From Ochromonas danica (lineage: Eukaryota; Sar; Chrysophyceae; Chromulinales; Chromulinaceae), in the NCBI GenBank assembly GCA_015146655.1, contig VKHL01000118.1, forward strand, positions 1 to 64,000: 64,000 bases of DNA, written 5' to 3'. The notes under the pieces were generated by a model that ran no database searches, was not told the DNA's origin, and was given only the letters and a program-made list of their open reading frames with translations. The position numbers and the translations under genes are program-made. This document shows, piece after piece, positions 1 through 10,711 of this stretch; the first letter of the stretch is position 1; every line of letters starts with the position of its first letter.

Positions 1-1399
1 AAGACCTTTCTAAACTAGGCGATGGAGGAGGAGGAGGAGGTGGTAGTCAGACTACACCTGTGGTACCAACTACCCCTGCTGCAGGGAAGGGCGGAGCAGC
101 AACAGTAGGAGCAGGAGGAGGAGGAGGAGGAGGAGGGAAGGGTAAAGCAGGTGCTACCCCAGCAGTGCCTACCATCGACACTGTGGACGTCATCTTTGAA
201 TGTTGTCTGGATGTTGATCGTATCTCAGACTTCCCAGACTTTTGTTATTCACGTTATCCACATGTCTTTGATGAACACTTCGAGAAGAAGACAGTAGTAG
301 CAGCAGCAGCAGGAGCAGGAGCAGGAGGAGGAGGAGGAGGAGGGGGTGGTAACGAACACAATCAACAGTCTGCAGTAGTCGCTCTGAGAGAGACTCTCTC
401 TCTACAGAATGACCTCTTAGCTACTCCACCACCTAGTCAACCTCTCTTAGAATGGTCATTAGACATCTTATCTGGCAAGGTACTTCAAGTTCAACATGAC
501 GTTACCTCTTTGAAACGATTTGCTACCGTGAAGAATAGCTGGGAGGAGAAGAATGTGGTAGCAGGTCAGTCAGAGAGAGCGATGGCAGCCATGGCTTATG
601 TACAAGAACGATTGAAAGTCTTCAATCCACATAAAGTCAATAGTACAGCTACTGTAGCTGCTGCAGTAGTAGGAGGAGCAGCAGCAGCAGGAGGAGGAGG
701 AGGAGGAGGGATGGGTCTACCTGCTGAAGCTCCTCCTGACCTAGTCTATCATATGGTAGATCTCACACCTACTATGGCTGAGAATGTCTCCATGGCATTA
801 AATGGTGAGATAGAAGAAGTACAACCTCGCTTTGATCGTTTACATCGACTACCTCGGGTAAGTAACCCCTCCTCCTCCTCCTCCTCCTCCTCCTCCTCCT
901 ACCCTTCACTTGACTAACATAACATCCTATACTGTATTATAATAACTAGTTGGAAGAGAAAGTGGAACTCATTCCTCCACAAGACACTACCCTTGAGACC
1001 TTAACTCAATCTCTTATCAATCCTTTCAATCTAATTGGTGAGATTGGTTCTACACCTTGGCTAGAAGCAGCACAAAGTCGTCTATTAAATGATAAACAAC
1101 ATAATGAAGCAGTCTATCAACGTATTCGTGCACGTGCAATAGAATATAACGAAAGTTATCGTGAAGATCTTCGACATCGTCTACAAGAGTTACAAGATAG
1201 ACAATGGGCTGGGAGATTAGCTTTAGCTCAAGTTTGGAATGAACGTGAAGGATATCGTTATGAGACAGAGAGTAAGAATGCTTCCTTAGCTTACTTGTTG
1301 AAGAGAGCGAAAGAGGCGAAACAGACTGCTAAGGAGATGGAAATAGCTGCTGCCTTAGAACAACAAAAACTAGAAGCTAAGAAGGCTAAGAAGAAGTAG
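1..1399 (+). CDS. Gly-rich coiled-coil protein, C-terminal part (5' end outside window)
   Basis: The reading frame is open from the left edge, so the start lies outside. Exon to 857, intron 858-949 (92 nt, GTAAGT donor, CTAG acceptor, phase 0), last exon 950-1399 ending in TAG. The first part alternates long poly-Gly/Ala runs (GGA/GCA repeats) with ordinary sequence such as CCLDVDRISDFPDFCYSRYP. The last 150 residues are charged and helical with a Lys-rich end (KKAKKK), probably coiled coil. I do not recognise the family. The style suits a flagellar or cytoskeletal protein, but that is a guess. The poly-Ser stretch read through the donor is intronic. Confidence 0.7.
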
Positions 1400-2042
1400 A
1401 GCAAGTAGTCTAGTCTAGTCTAGTCTAGTCTAGTCTGGTCTGGTCTAGTTGCTGTGGTCATTGTAGTCACAGTGCTGCTACTCTCCTCCTCCTCCTCCTC
1501 TATGGTAGTAGTACTGTGGTAGTGCTTGACTGGACCAGCCTGGACTACTATAGACTAGAACTAGAGTTGACAGAGGAGAACAGAGGGTGTGATGGAGGAG
1601 AACAATGTGATGACTAACTGTAATACTAAACTATACTATTATGATGCTCTCTTTCATACTGTACATCTTTCATGCAGTATAATGTAGACTTCTTGCTATC
1701 AGTTTTTATACTAAACCATGTTAGAGCGGTATCTACAGTATATTGGTATACAATAGTTAGTTTCACCATTCATTGTCAACTTTCCAATTAGACTAGACTA
1801 GTAGCCTAGACTAGCAGGTAAGTTATCTTTATTATTATATTACATATTACTATAGTATATATTACAGTATGTAGTAGACTAGCAGCAGTGTTGTCATTAC
1901 CAACAAGTACAGTACTAACCAATCAGTTGCTGTAAGTCTGACAAATATTAATAATAACAATGATAATCACAACAATGATGATACCTTGATTAGTCTACAC
2001 TAACTCCACCTCCTACACCACCTACACTGCTGTGTCTCTGTG
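1400..2042. other. intergenic, convergent gene ends; pentamer repeat
   Basis: Space between two converging genes. It begins with a tandem repeat of TAGTC/TGGTC (about nine units, roughly 1407-1450), followed by AT-rich sequence with scattered TAGACTAG motifs. I see no coding exon or RNA gene. Confidence 0.6.
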
Positions 2043-4115
2043 CTAGGATAGCATAGAAGACTCTGAGACAAAGTGTTTGAGCAAAGGCACGTTCTCATCA
2101 TGAATGATCATGGCGCTCTGACTCTTCCTCCTACTCCAAGCAGCACGGGTAGATAGTGAAGGGGTAGCGGCAGCAGGTGTGGCAGCAGCAGGAGGAGGAG
2201 AGGTAGACTTGGATCGCGCTGCTAGTTGAGTGAAGACTGTGGACCGAGCAGTGCGACTTCTCTTGACAGTCTTCATCTTCGCAGAGGGCCTCATAGACAT
2301 CTGCCTCATCACAGGGATGATGAGGTTGTTATACCCTCGAGAGATAGTGCCTAGATGATTCTCCTCCTCCTCCTCCTCTCTACCTCCCCCTCCTTCATCT
2401 CCACCATCTACACTACTCTCATCCTTCCAAGACCGCATCGAACTCATTGCCTCCTCCTCCTCCTCCTGCTCTCCATCTCTATCTAGTGCAGCTTCAATAT
2501 CATCCCCTCGTGGTGAAGGAGGAAGAGGAGGAAGAGGTAGTGAGATAGAAGCAGCTCTACTAGTCCTCCTACTCCTACTGCTGCTACCAGGTGGGGCAGG
2601 GGTAGGGGTAGTGACAGGGGAGGTGGTAGTGGTGCTACCATAGTCCTCTCTGATAGGAGCCAAGAAGTGAATGACATCCTGACCCCTACACTGCAACAGA
2701 TCCTTCGTACGACGATCCATAGGTGACTCTAAGGAAGTGGCAGCGGTAGGTTGGTAGGGGGTGGAGGAGGAGGGGGAGCAGGAGGAGGAGGTGGTGAAGG
2801 GTTTGCGTGTCTCTACCGAAGCATGAATTAGCACTCCATCACCATCAGCATCCAAGATACGGAAGAGATCTTTGATATAGTCTAAGTCATGCTGACTAAT
2901 CTTCTGTAATCTCAATAACTCTAATATAATGAAATCTCCTAGATCTAGCCGAACCTCCTGCTCCTGCTCCTGCTGCTCACCACCACCACCACCACCAACA
3001 CCACCTCCTCCTCCTCCTACAGGTGTCTCACTTCTACTACTACTACTCCTACCACCTGTACCTATAGGAGTAGTATCATCAGTGGCAGTGGTACTGGTTC
3101 TTGTTAGTCCACCTTGTAACTCCATGGCAAAGCGAAACTCTTCCTCTGACAAAGGTCTCATTAGTAGCTCTCGTTCTCGTGCGCGAATAGCTCTTTCCAC
3201 TAGAATCTCAGCAAATTGTCCCATGGTATAAGTGAAGATAGGTACACCAAAGAGTAGATAGGTACCCACTAGGAAGGAGCGCATGTTGCCTAGACGACAG
3301 GTAGAAGAGGGACTACCCCCTCCTCCTCCTGCTGCTCCTCCTTCCTCTTCACAGACAGGGGGACTCGTTCCTGAAGCACTCATAGCAGAGAGAGAAAAGA
3401 AAGCAGCATGATAGATATCCCAATGTTCATAATAGACACCATAGAGGATACCTAATAGATACCAGAGAATAGCTAACATGACAACAATATATCGATTACG
3501 ATGATCTTGCCAACCAATCGCTTCGAGGAGTTGATCACGAAGACTGGTCAAGGTAGTAGTAGTAGCAGGAGGAGGAGGATAGGAGGAGGAGGAGGAGGAG
3601 TCAAGGCGGGTAATCATTCGTTTTCGTTCATCAGCTGCTACACGAGAAGCATTATATAACAAATCATTTGCCATAGCAGCAATAGCACCCATAATTAAAG
3701 TTGTTCCCCATAAGAAATACCATTGAGTGAAGATAGGACTATAAGGGTTAGGTTCATTAGGTACCAGATAGAGTGCTCCTAATAGGACAGAAGCAGCATA
3801 GTAATAGGAGAGAGCAAGATCCCAACCATTGGCTATCATATAGAAGGCCATGCCTAAGAGAAGTGAGAGAAAGACCACCAGAGGGGCCAAGAAGTATAAG
3901 TTGTCAAAGATATTGAAAAAGTGTTGTGAAGTTAGACCACAAGGGATTAACAAATAATGTGTGCAGAATGTAGTGTTCGAGGTAGTGTTGCTCGTGTTAG
4001 AGGGAGTGTTATTAGTAGTAGAGGATGAGATGGTTTTCTCTTCTTCTATTGCTTGATTATCAGAAAGAGATGAGGATGACTTGAAGAAGTTCTCATCCTT
4101 CCCATCACAAGTCAT
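2043..4115 (-). CDS. two-pore K+ channel-like protein with divergent selectivity filters and EF-hand-like tail
   Basis: Single exon, 690 aa. After a Ser/Thr-rich start come four hydrophobic segments in two pairs: about residues 74-150 with pore-like stretch SVLLGALYLVPNEP, and about 205-300 with AAFFSLSAMSASGTSPP followed by LFGVPIFTYTMGQFAE. The layout (TM-P-TM twice, and the GVP-x(6)-G motif of the last helix) matches the TPK/Ion_trans_2 family. The filter signature TxGYGD is absent from both loops, so selectivity is uncertain. Near residue 415 is DADGDGVL, an EF-hand loop start, but the 12th position is not Glu. The long tail is Ser/Pro/Glu-rich, with Arg/Ser patches that could be phosphorylated. 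It could be a cation channel of altered selectivity or a regulatory homologue. Confidence 0.72.
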   Translation of the reverse strand: MTCDGKDENFFKSSSSLSDNQAIEEEKTISSSTTNNTPSNTSNTTSNTTFCTHYLLIPCGLTSQHFFNIFDNLYFLAPLVVFLSLLLGMAFYMIANGWDLALSYYYAASVLLGALYLVPNEPNPYSPIFTQWYFLWGTTLIMGAIAAMANDLLYNASRVAADERKRMITRLDSSSSSSYPPPPATTTTLTSLRDQLLEAIGWQDHRNRYIVVMLAILWYLLGILYGVYYEHWDIYHAAFFSLSAMSASGTSPPVCEEEGGAAGGGGGSPSSTCRLGNMRSFLVGTYLLFGVPIFTYTMGQFAEILVERAIRARERELLMRPLSEEEFRFAMELQGGLTRTSTTATDDTTPIGTGGRSSSSRSETPVGGGGGGVGGGGGGEQQEQEQEVRLDLGDFIILELLRLQKISQHDLDYIKDLFRILDADGDGVLIHASVETRKPFTTSSSCSPSSSTPYQPTAATSLESPMDRRTKDLLQCRGQDVIHFLAPIREDYGSTTTTSPVTTPTPAPPGSSSRSRRTSRAASISLPLPPLPPSPRGDDIEAALDRDGEQEEEEEAMSSMRSWKDESSVDGGDEGGGGREEEEEENHLGTISRGYNNLIIPVMRQMSMRPSAKMKTVKRSRTARSTVFTQLAARSKSTSPPPAAATPAAATPSLSTRAAWSRRKSQSAMIIHDENVPLLKHFVSESSMLS

Positions 4116-4532
4116 TATGATGATAATGATGATGATGACGATGGTGAATAGTAGTCAGTCAATCGGTCAGTCAGTCAATTTGATTCTCTGCTGTTTGTTG
4201 TTCCAATCGATTCAACTGCAGAGCACTTCACCTGAAGCCAAATGCTAGAATCTGGAAGTCTGGCATTCTAGAAACGATCTATGATTGAACTTCCGGTCTA
4301 GACTACTACTATACATAGGCAATGATAACAATAAACTGCAAGTTATTGCCACGTTCTATTATATTGGATGCTATTCCAAGTTAATGACTTAATCATAGAT
4401 CTTTATTGAAAACCAGTCGAAGCCAGATCGCCAGAGAGCTAAACCTCTAGATGTCCAGACTACAGGAGCCAGATCTCCAGAGTCTCACCTCATGTGGAAT
4501 GATTCTCCTCCGCCACCACAAGATGAAGAAGA
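4116..4532. promoter_or_regulatory. divergent intergenic region (channel / MYND protein)
   Basis: 417 bp between divergent starts. It holds a GATGAT-rich 5' leader for the channel gene and a short direct repeat, GCCAGATC(G/T)CCAGAG, near 4422 and 4468, close to the MYND gene start. No exon seen. Confidence 0.45.
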
Positions 4533-5882
4533 ATGCCTCCTCCTCCTTCTTCTTCTCTCTCTTCTGAGATGGAGATGGACTGTAAAGAAGAAGAGGAGAA
4601 TTGGGAGCAAGAAGATGATGATGAGGATGACAGCAACAACAACAACAACAACAACAACAACAGCTCTCCTCTGTCTTCTTCTCCCTGCACATTCTCCTCT
4701 TCTCCTTTCTACCCCAATATCACCAACACCACTACCACTACTACTGCGACTACCTGCACTACCTCACTTCTTCTACCAACACCTCGTCTCCTCTGTCAAC
4801 ACTGTGGAGTTCCTAACAGTCTGTACACTTGCTCTCATTGTACTCTTGTTCGCTATTGTTCAATAAGTTGTCAACGTATTGATTGGTCAAAAGGACATAA
4901 ATCTCTTTGTAAAGCTGCTACACGCTATCAAGTGCAATTGTCAGTTGAGAGGCAGAAATTGCGACATTTCGAAGAGAGTATTGAAGGTTTCCCCATCGAC
5001 TACTTTACTCACCCTGCATATAGCCTATCCTTCTATCATCTGCTTGATACTCGACCTTATTGTGAAGTCATTAAGAACTATCAACAACTGTGTGCTCGTC
5101 TATTAAGTGAACAATCATGTCGTTTAGGTATCACCCTCTCATTAGAATTACTATTTCACAGTCGAAAAGATGAAGAGCTAAAGATACGTTATCTCTTACC
5201 TTTCTTCTTTCTTCGCTTGGGAATGGATCAACCTGCTTATGACTTGATGAAATGGTACGCTGAATATCCCAGTCGATCTATCCGCTATGGGTATGACTTC
5301 TCTGACCCTACCTTACCCTTCCTACACTATTGGCAAATGGATCGTGGTGAGAGGATTCTTCATGTTGACAAGCCAAGCTTACATCATCTTGTAGCAGAGG
5401 CGTTGATCAAGTTTCGTCTGTATAGTCAACAGATGGATGAGGAACACTTCCAATGTTTCATTCTGTATGGTGAGAAGGAAAGAGAAGGAGAAGGCAATGA
5501 TTGGCTCCAGCTGATACGAGATCAGTCAATGATTGTCAATGGTATTCATGCATGTCTAGTAGATAGTGACCAATGGCGGTATACTCGACCTCGCTCTGCT
5601 GAGGAGGTGATGCAGCAACTAGAAGAGTTATTAGATCTAGCAGATCTATATGAGCCAATCATCTGGCAGGCGATGACCAATCCACAACCTTTGCTCTCTA
5701 GTTCACCATTTGCTGGGTCTGACTTGATGACAGATGAGGAGACAGAGCATCTTCAACTGTGTGAAGTAGTGGAGGTGGGGCATAAGCTGTGGAGAGACAC
5801 TCCTGGATCTCTTGACTTCTTGCATGCTTATTGTTTGTTGAAATATGGAAGTATTGATTATGACGTCTTAAATTCATCATAG
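4533..5882 (+). CDS. MYND-type zinc finger protein
   Basis: Single exon, 449 aa, starting at ATG 4533. A low-complexity N-terminus with poly-Glu, poly-Asn and poly-Thr runs precedes the finger at about residues 88-126: CxxC (CQHC), CxxC (CSHC), then YCSISCQRIDWSKGHKSLC, which gives the C4-C2HC ligand set of MYND domains. The remaining 320 residues are helical with no SET or other domain that I recognise. MYND fingers bind proline-rich peptides in partner proteins, often chromatin regulators. A SMYD-type methyltransferase is unlikely because no SET motifs are visible. Confidence 0.8.
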   Translation: MPPPPSSSLSSEMEMDCKEEEENWEQEDDDEDDSNNNNNNNNNSSPLSSSPCTFSSSPFYPNITNTTTTTTATTCTTSLLLPTPRLLCQHCGVPNSLYTCSHCTLVRYCSISCQRIDWSKGHKSLCKAATRYQVQLSVERQKLRHFEESIEGFPIDYFTHPAYSLSFYHLLDTRPYCEVIKNYQQLCARLLSEQSCRLGITLSLELLFHSRKDEELKIRYLLPFFFLRLGMDQPAYDLMKWYAEYPSRSIRYGYDFSDPTLPFLHYWQMDRGERILHVDKPSLHHLVAEALIKFRLYSQQMDEEHFQCFILYGEKEREGEGNDWLQLIRDQSMIVNGIHACLVDSDQWRYTRPRSAEEVMQQLEELLDLADLYEPIIWQAMTNPQPLLSSSPFAGSDLMTDEETEHLQLCEVVEVGHKLWRDTPGSLDFLHAYCLLKYGSIDYDVLNSS

Positions 5883-6255
5883 TTTAGTTCTTCCTTTGTA
5901 AAGCAACATAACTTAACATCCATCGATTAATGATAGCCTATCAATACATTGTGTAGTCTTCCAGAATAATAGTTCAAACTATTGTGAAGGAACCAACAAG
6001 TATTTTATTAATAACTTCTCCAGCTCCATGATCGCATTGAACTACTGTGCTACCCAAGAATATCATAGACTAACAGGGTTATGATATTATATTGTAAGAA
6101 AGTCGACTTTCCAAACCCCTAAAAATGGATTTTCTAGCCTCACGGTTAGTCTTCCCACCCACAGTTTCACTTCTTTGCTTTCCACATCTTAACCAACTGT
6201 ACCAACATAGACAACCATACTACAGTACTTGTGACAAGGTCTAGACAAAGAAAAG
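5883..6255. other. intergenic spacer before the coiled-coil gene
   Basis: 373 bp between tandem plus-strand genes. Nothing beyond 3' UTR and promoter-like AT-rich sequence is seen. Confidence 0.5.
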
Positions 6256-8526
6256 ATGAGCAAAGGGATACCCACAGGACGAATGTCGATCAAAGGCGCA
6301 GCTATGGCGGGAGGAGGAGATGGAGGAGAATCTTCCGCTCGTCAACGAGCAGAGATTGAGAGACTTCTACAAGATCTCCAACTAATGACCAATCGTATCC
6401 ATGAGGCAAAAGGAGAACCTGTCCCTTCTTCTCCCTCTGCTTCTCAACATCATATCTCACCCTCAACCACAATAACAACAACAACAGCAGCAGTGTCACC
6501 TTTTGTGACAGGTTTACGAGCTTTAGCAGAGTCAGAGAGAAAAGCTAGTGAGACAAAATTATCTCACTTACAACAGTTATTAGAGAGGATCTCAGAATAT
6601 GATCGCTTGATTCTGAGTAAGACAGCTCCACCAGAGACTTCCTCCTCTGGGCAGCCTTACCGCAGGAAGTCCATGGGAGCTGATCTACACTCTTTACCAT
6701 CTCATCTCCGTCTTGTTGATCGTCTATTAGATCTATACAATCAATCTAAGAGAGTGACTGTTATCAGACAGACGGTGTCAGGTAAGACAAGTGAGGATGA
6801 GAGAGGGAAAGGACCTTCTGAGGAAGACATAAATAACAATAATAAAATATTAATTGATAGTCTCAAGTCATCACTTGGTAAGACAACAATCAAGTTAGAT
6901 GAAGTTGAAAAGAAATATCAACAAATAGAAAATGATCGATCTAAAGATCAAATCTTAATCACACAATTACAAACCCAAATCATTGATTTACAACATCAAT
7001 TACAAGGAAAAGAACGTGAAATAGTACGACAAGCAGAAGAAATAAATCAATTAAAAGAACAAGGACAGATTAAAGATAGACAAATTACATCTCTTGAAAC
7101 TCGTTATCGAGAAGAGAATGGAAATGGTCAAATGGAATTGTCTGCTTTACAACATCGTCTGGAAGAAAGTCATGCTAGTTTACAAAGTCTTCTTCGTACT
7201 TTATTAGGAAGAGCAAATGCTATTCGTAATCAACAGTATAATCTTCAGTCTAATATAGTATCTGATCAGGAAGGAAAGAAAGATTATGGAGATTTGGTGA
7301 GTGTATTTTAGATAATATGTTTATGATTGTCATGTTGTGATTCTCTTCTATTTGACATGTCCTGAGCGGTATTCTATGACTCTCTCTCTGTGTCTTCCCT
7401 CTGATTGGATGGCTCTGTCCATCTTATTCTCATCACATGTCCTGAGGATTGTGGATGATATTGAATGACTCTTTCTCTCTTTCTCTGTGTGTCTATCCTC
7501 TCTGTTATCATCACATGATATTGGATGACTTTGTCCATCCTGCACATGTCATGAGGGATGATGGATGACATGACATGATGTGATGTGATGATAATGAGTG
7601 ATGTTGATCTCATCTCCTCAGATCATATTGGATATTTATTACCACAATAATATCTTCTCCATACTAATGTTGTCTTCTTTTTGTGTGTCTTCTTCTGTCT
7701 TGTGTTTTGTCTCAAATAATAGAGTGAAGAATTCAAACAAGCTTTCAAGCTATTAGATTCTTCAATTTATCAACATTTCCTTGGTCTAGAACAAGAGAAG
7801 AATCTTCTCCTCTCTGTAAAAGAGATGTTAGAAAATGAGATTTCTTCTCATTCCATACAGAAAGATCTCATACAAAGTGATTTAAATAGTCTCATGGGAG
7901 AACATGAAGCACTTAAAGCAGCCTATCATGCTTTATCTTATGAATCAGCTTCCCAACAAAGAAAACTTTCATCTCATCAAGTCTTAGAAGATGAAATAGA
8001 AAGTTGGAAGAAGAAAGCTAAAGATATTCAAGATGAACTAGAAGAATTACAATCAAAACAACAGATGAAAGCTGTAGTGGATAATTCATCTGAACAAATG
8101 ATTTTGACATTAGAAGAACAAATTCGTATTCTCAATGGTGAAAATGTACGATTAACAACGACTGTAACAAGTCAAAAAGAAGAGATTATACAATATAAGA
8201 AATTAATGGAGAATTATAAGAATAAGATGAAAGAGTTATCATCCTCTAGTACACAGAATAAAGAAAATAACTTTTTTGATTCTTTTGAAGAAGTTATGCA
8301 AGAAGAGATGATGACCATGAAGATAGCCTTTGAAGCTAAACTTAAAGCAGCACGTGATGAAACTGAACTATTAGCAAAGAAGCATCAACAAGAGATTGGT
8401 CGTTTACAACAAACTCGATCACCATATTCCTTTTTTAATAATGGATTAGCTTCTTCTTCTTCTATTACCAATACTATGGCTAGTAGTAAAGGTGGTGGAA
8501 TTACAGGGTCGATGAGTAGTCGATGA
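6256..8526 (+). CDS. long coiled-coil protein
   Basis: Two exons: 6256-7296 and 7723-8526. The intron of 426 nt (GTGAGT donor, AATAG acceptor) is phase 0 and joins KDYGDL to SEEFKQAFKLLDSS. The product is 614 aa. Gln/Glu/Lys/Leu-rich heptad-like sequence fills about residues 190-330 and 380-560, typical of extended coiled coil. The start has Ser/Thr-rich linkers and the end is Ser-rich. No motor, kinase or membrane segment is seen. It is probably a cytoskeletal, basal-body or vesicle-tethering scaffold, but coiled coils do not allow a family call. Confidence 0.75.
7297..7722 (+). repeat. unusually long intron with imperfect internal repeats
   Basis: Most introns here are 58-250 nt; this one is 426 nt. 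It contains several diverged copies of ACATGTCCTGAG followed by GGATGA/GAATGACTCT (near 7355, 7435 and 7543) and TGTGTCT/CTCTCT tracts. It looks like a degenerate minisatellite that expanded inside the intron. Confidence 0.5.
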
Positions 8527-8988
8527 TGATAGATTGTGTTGTTTGCTAAGATTGGTTTTTGGTAATGTAATAACTTACATGATATTATTTTTACACGATC
8601 ATTCTGACCATGTTGACAACTCCCTCGATAACACTAAAATCTGCTACCAGTTTATGATTGTATATCGGGTATACATTCAAATTGAATTTGATTGTTTAGC
8701 AGAGAAGTAGTTTACCTCTACCACAGGCATCCATAGTAGTTGATGAGATGAATCTATAGTTTATGCTTATTGTAATGACTAGCCTACTTAAACCTACCTG
8801 AAACAATAGTCAAACTGACTGATTTGTGAAGGGAATTTTATAAACGGCAGCATCTTATTTCCAAAGTTAATTGACTTAATCGTATATATAAATAATGCTT
8901 GCACAAGACAGTGTGCACAGTCATTAATCACATTTATCAAAACAATCATCATGCACTATAGTTATCATCAAATTATCATGAACAAAAT
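8527..8988. other. intergenic, convergent gene ends
   Basis: 462 bp of AT-rich sequence between the ends of the coiled-coil and sirtuin genes. No exon, hairpin or RNA gene recognised. Confidence 0.5.
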
Positions 8989-10188
8989 TTACACGTCTAC
9001 AACAGTTGTCTTTTGTCTTTTCGCTTTTCTTCCAACAACATGATGTGTTGCTTGTTTACTCTTTTTTGGTTGCTCAACTTTTATCATTTCATTTTCCTCT
9101 TCTTTAATTTCTTTCTCTTCATCATCACATTGTCTTTTGTCAAGTACACTAGAAGATGACGATGGTTGTAGATCCCATTCAAGATCTCGAGTCAATTGAC
9201 CAATTGTCTCCTCAATGTCTCCTTGAAGAAACAACAATTTTGCATGTTTACCACAAACTTGACTTGCTTGTTTAGGCAAATCACGATTGATAATAACAAT
9301 AGGTGTGGTGGAATGGATATGTTGGAGTAATTCAGAGAAAGGTCGAACTTGTAACGATGTTCCCATTACAATCACCAAGTCAGCTGATTCTATTCGTTCT
9401 AGTTGACGTGTAAAACTCTTAGGAACTTTCTCACCAAAGAAGATAATATCAGGTTTAACAATACCATGAGAACAATGTTGACAATGCATAATTTCTTCTC
9501 GTCTTGCATATTCTGTAAAACTTGTCATTTCATAACATTTCTTACATTCAATACAATGAGCTGTACGCATATGACCATGTGCTTGTAAGACTTTCTTCAT
9601 AGATATACCAGCAATGAGTTCTAAACCATCAATATTCTGTGTATAGACCATATGTAGAATACGATGATCTTGACATTGTTTCATAAAGTAATGTGCTTGT
9701 ACTGGTTGAACATCATAAAGTAAACGTTTGGCAAGAGTAAAGAAAGGTTGTGGATCATCAACTAGATAGTCAATAGAGAAGATGTCTTCAGGACAAGGTA
9801 GACCCATTTGTTTCACTTGCGCATAGAGACCAGACTGTGGGGAACGAAAATCAGGAATACCTGCTGCCACACTCACTCCAGCACCAACCATGAAGGAGAC
9901 ATGTCGAAACTGTCGTTTACGTAAACCTTGAATAAGATCATCTCTTGAGAAGCAATGATCAATTTGATTTTTGGGTGCTAGTGTGGAAGATGAGGATGAT
10001 GAGGATGATGTGGGAGGATTGTTGCTACATGATGATGATGAAGATGATGATGATTGAGTCAACGAAGAGGACGAAGAAAGAGGAGGTTGAGACTTGCATG
10101 GTCGTCCTCGTTTCTTTTTCTTCAATGGTTCTACATTTTTAACTTTCATTTTTAAAAGTTTAATAAATTCCAGGGATTTCGTGTTCAA
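8989..10188 (-). CDS. class I sirtuin (NAD+-dependent deacylase) with AT-hook and basic tail
   Basis: Single exon, 399 aa. Sir2 core at about residues 85-330: NAD motif GAGVSVAAGIPDFRSPQSGLY, then YTQNIDGLE, catalytic HGH, a zinc site (CIECKKC ... CQHC), FFGEKVP, and GTSLQVRPF. These fit a class I (SIRT1/2/3-like) lysine deacetylase. Flanks are unusual: the start carries KKKKRGRPCK, an AT-hook core (RGRP) with basic neighbours, then a poly-Ser linker. The C-terminus has two basic clusters (KKSKQ; GRKAKRQK) that look like a bipartite nuclear signal. A chromatin-bound nuclear deacetylase is the likely role. All catalytic residues appear intact. Confidence 0.93.
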   Translation of the reverse strand: MNTKSLEFIKLLKMKVKNVEPLKKKKRGRPCKSQPPLSSSSSLTQSSSSSSSSCSNNPPTSSSSSSSSTLAPKNQIDHCFSRDDLIQGLRKRQFRHVSFMVGAGVSVAAGIPDFRSPQSGLYAQVKQMGLPCPEDIFSIDYLVDDPQPFFTLAKRLLYDVQPVQAHYFMKQCQDHRILHMVYTQNIDGLELIAGISMKKVLQAHGHMRTAHCIECKKCYEMTSFTEYARREEIMHCQHCSHGIVKPDIIFFGEKVPKSFTRQLERIESADLVIVMGTSLQVRPFSELLQHIHSTTPIVIINRDLPKQASQVCGKHAKLLFLQGDIEETIGQLTRDLEWDLQPSSSSSVLDKRQCDDEEKEIKEEENEMIKVEQPKKSKQATHHVVGRKAKRQKTTVVDV

Positions 10189-10239
10189 ACTGATTTGATT
10201 GTGTCAATTCAAATTCCCCTTCGGTACAGTTCCATATGG

Positions 10240-10251
10240 ATTCCATGGAAT
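10240..10251. promoter_or_regulatory. palindrome ATTCCATGGAAT upstream of sirtuin
   Basis: A perfect 12-bp palindrome about 50 bp upstream of the sirtuin ATG. The same or nearly the same motif lies upstream of three other genes in the window (near 17874, 29962, 61850/61910). Candidate transcription factor site; inferred from recurrence only. Confidence 0.4.
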
Positions 10252-10493
10252 ATTGATTTTCACTTGGACCTTGAATGAATTTCTACCGAAAAGAATATTC
10301 CAATACAGCTAATATTAGCTACCTTGAGAAGAATATCGAAGCGTCTTAAACCTTATGCTTATGATTTGGTGTAGGAAGGTACACAATTCGGCGTCACAGA
10401 TGTCAAAAAAAAGTGAGAAAAGGTTACAATTTACACATTAAGTGACTAAGAGGCATCATTAACCATGTCACTACATAATTTACGGCACATGAT

Positions 10494-10640
10494 ATGCCTC
10501 AGAAATTCCGAGAAAAGTCTTTTTATTCATCACAAAAGCAAACAGAGACTTTATTAGCAATAGTGCAGCAGATTCAACGGATAGAGCATGACCAAGCTGT
10601 GCACCAAGAATCAACAAACACTTTGAATGAGTTTCTATAG
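10494..10640 (+). CDS. possible small ORF, 48 aa
   Basis: ATG 10494 to TAG 10640 encodes 48 residues starting MPQKFREKSFYSSQ and continuing as a Gln/Glu/Ile/Leu amphipathic helix (TETLLAIVQQIQRIEHDQ). Composition looks protein-like rather than random. It stands alone in the 520-bp gap between the sirtuin and CUE genes. It could be a micropeptide, one exon of an unrecognised gene, or chance. No family recognised. Nothing else is seen between 10189 and 10711. Confidence 0.28.
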   Translation: MPQKFREKSFYSSQKQTETLLAIVQQIQRIEHDQAVHQESTNTLNEFL

Positions 10641-10711
10641 AAATCGACTTGAATTGTACAACAAAACTTAGCTATCGGCTGAGAGAAAAATGAACTTTCA
10701 CCCGATGAGTA

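Noticed and set aside
4447-4692. Poly-Cys and poly-Leu frames opposite the MYND gene start
   Set aside because: Reverse readings of the AAC/AAG trinucleotide repeats in the coding exon.
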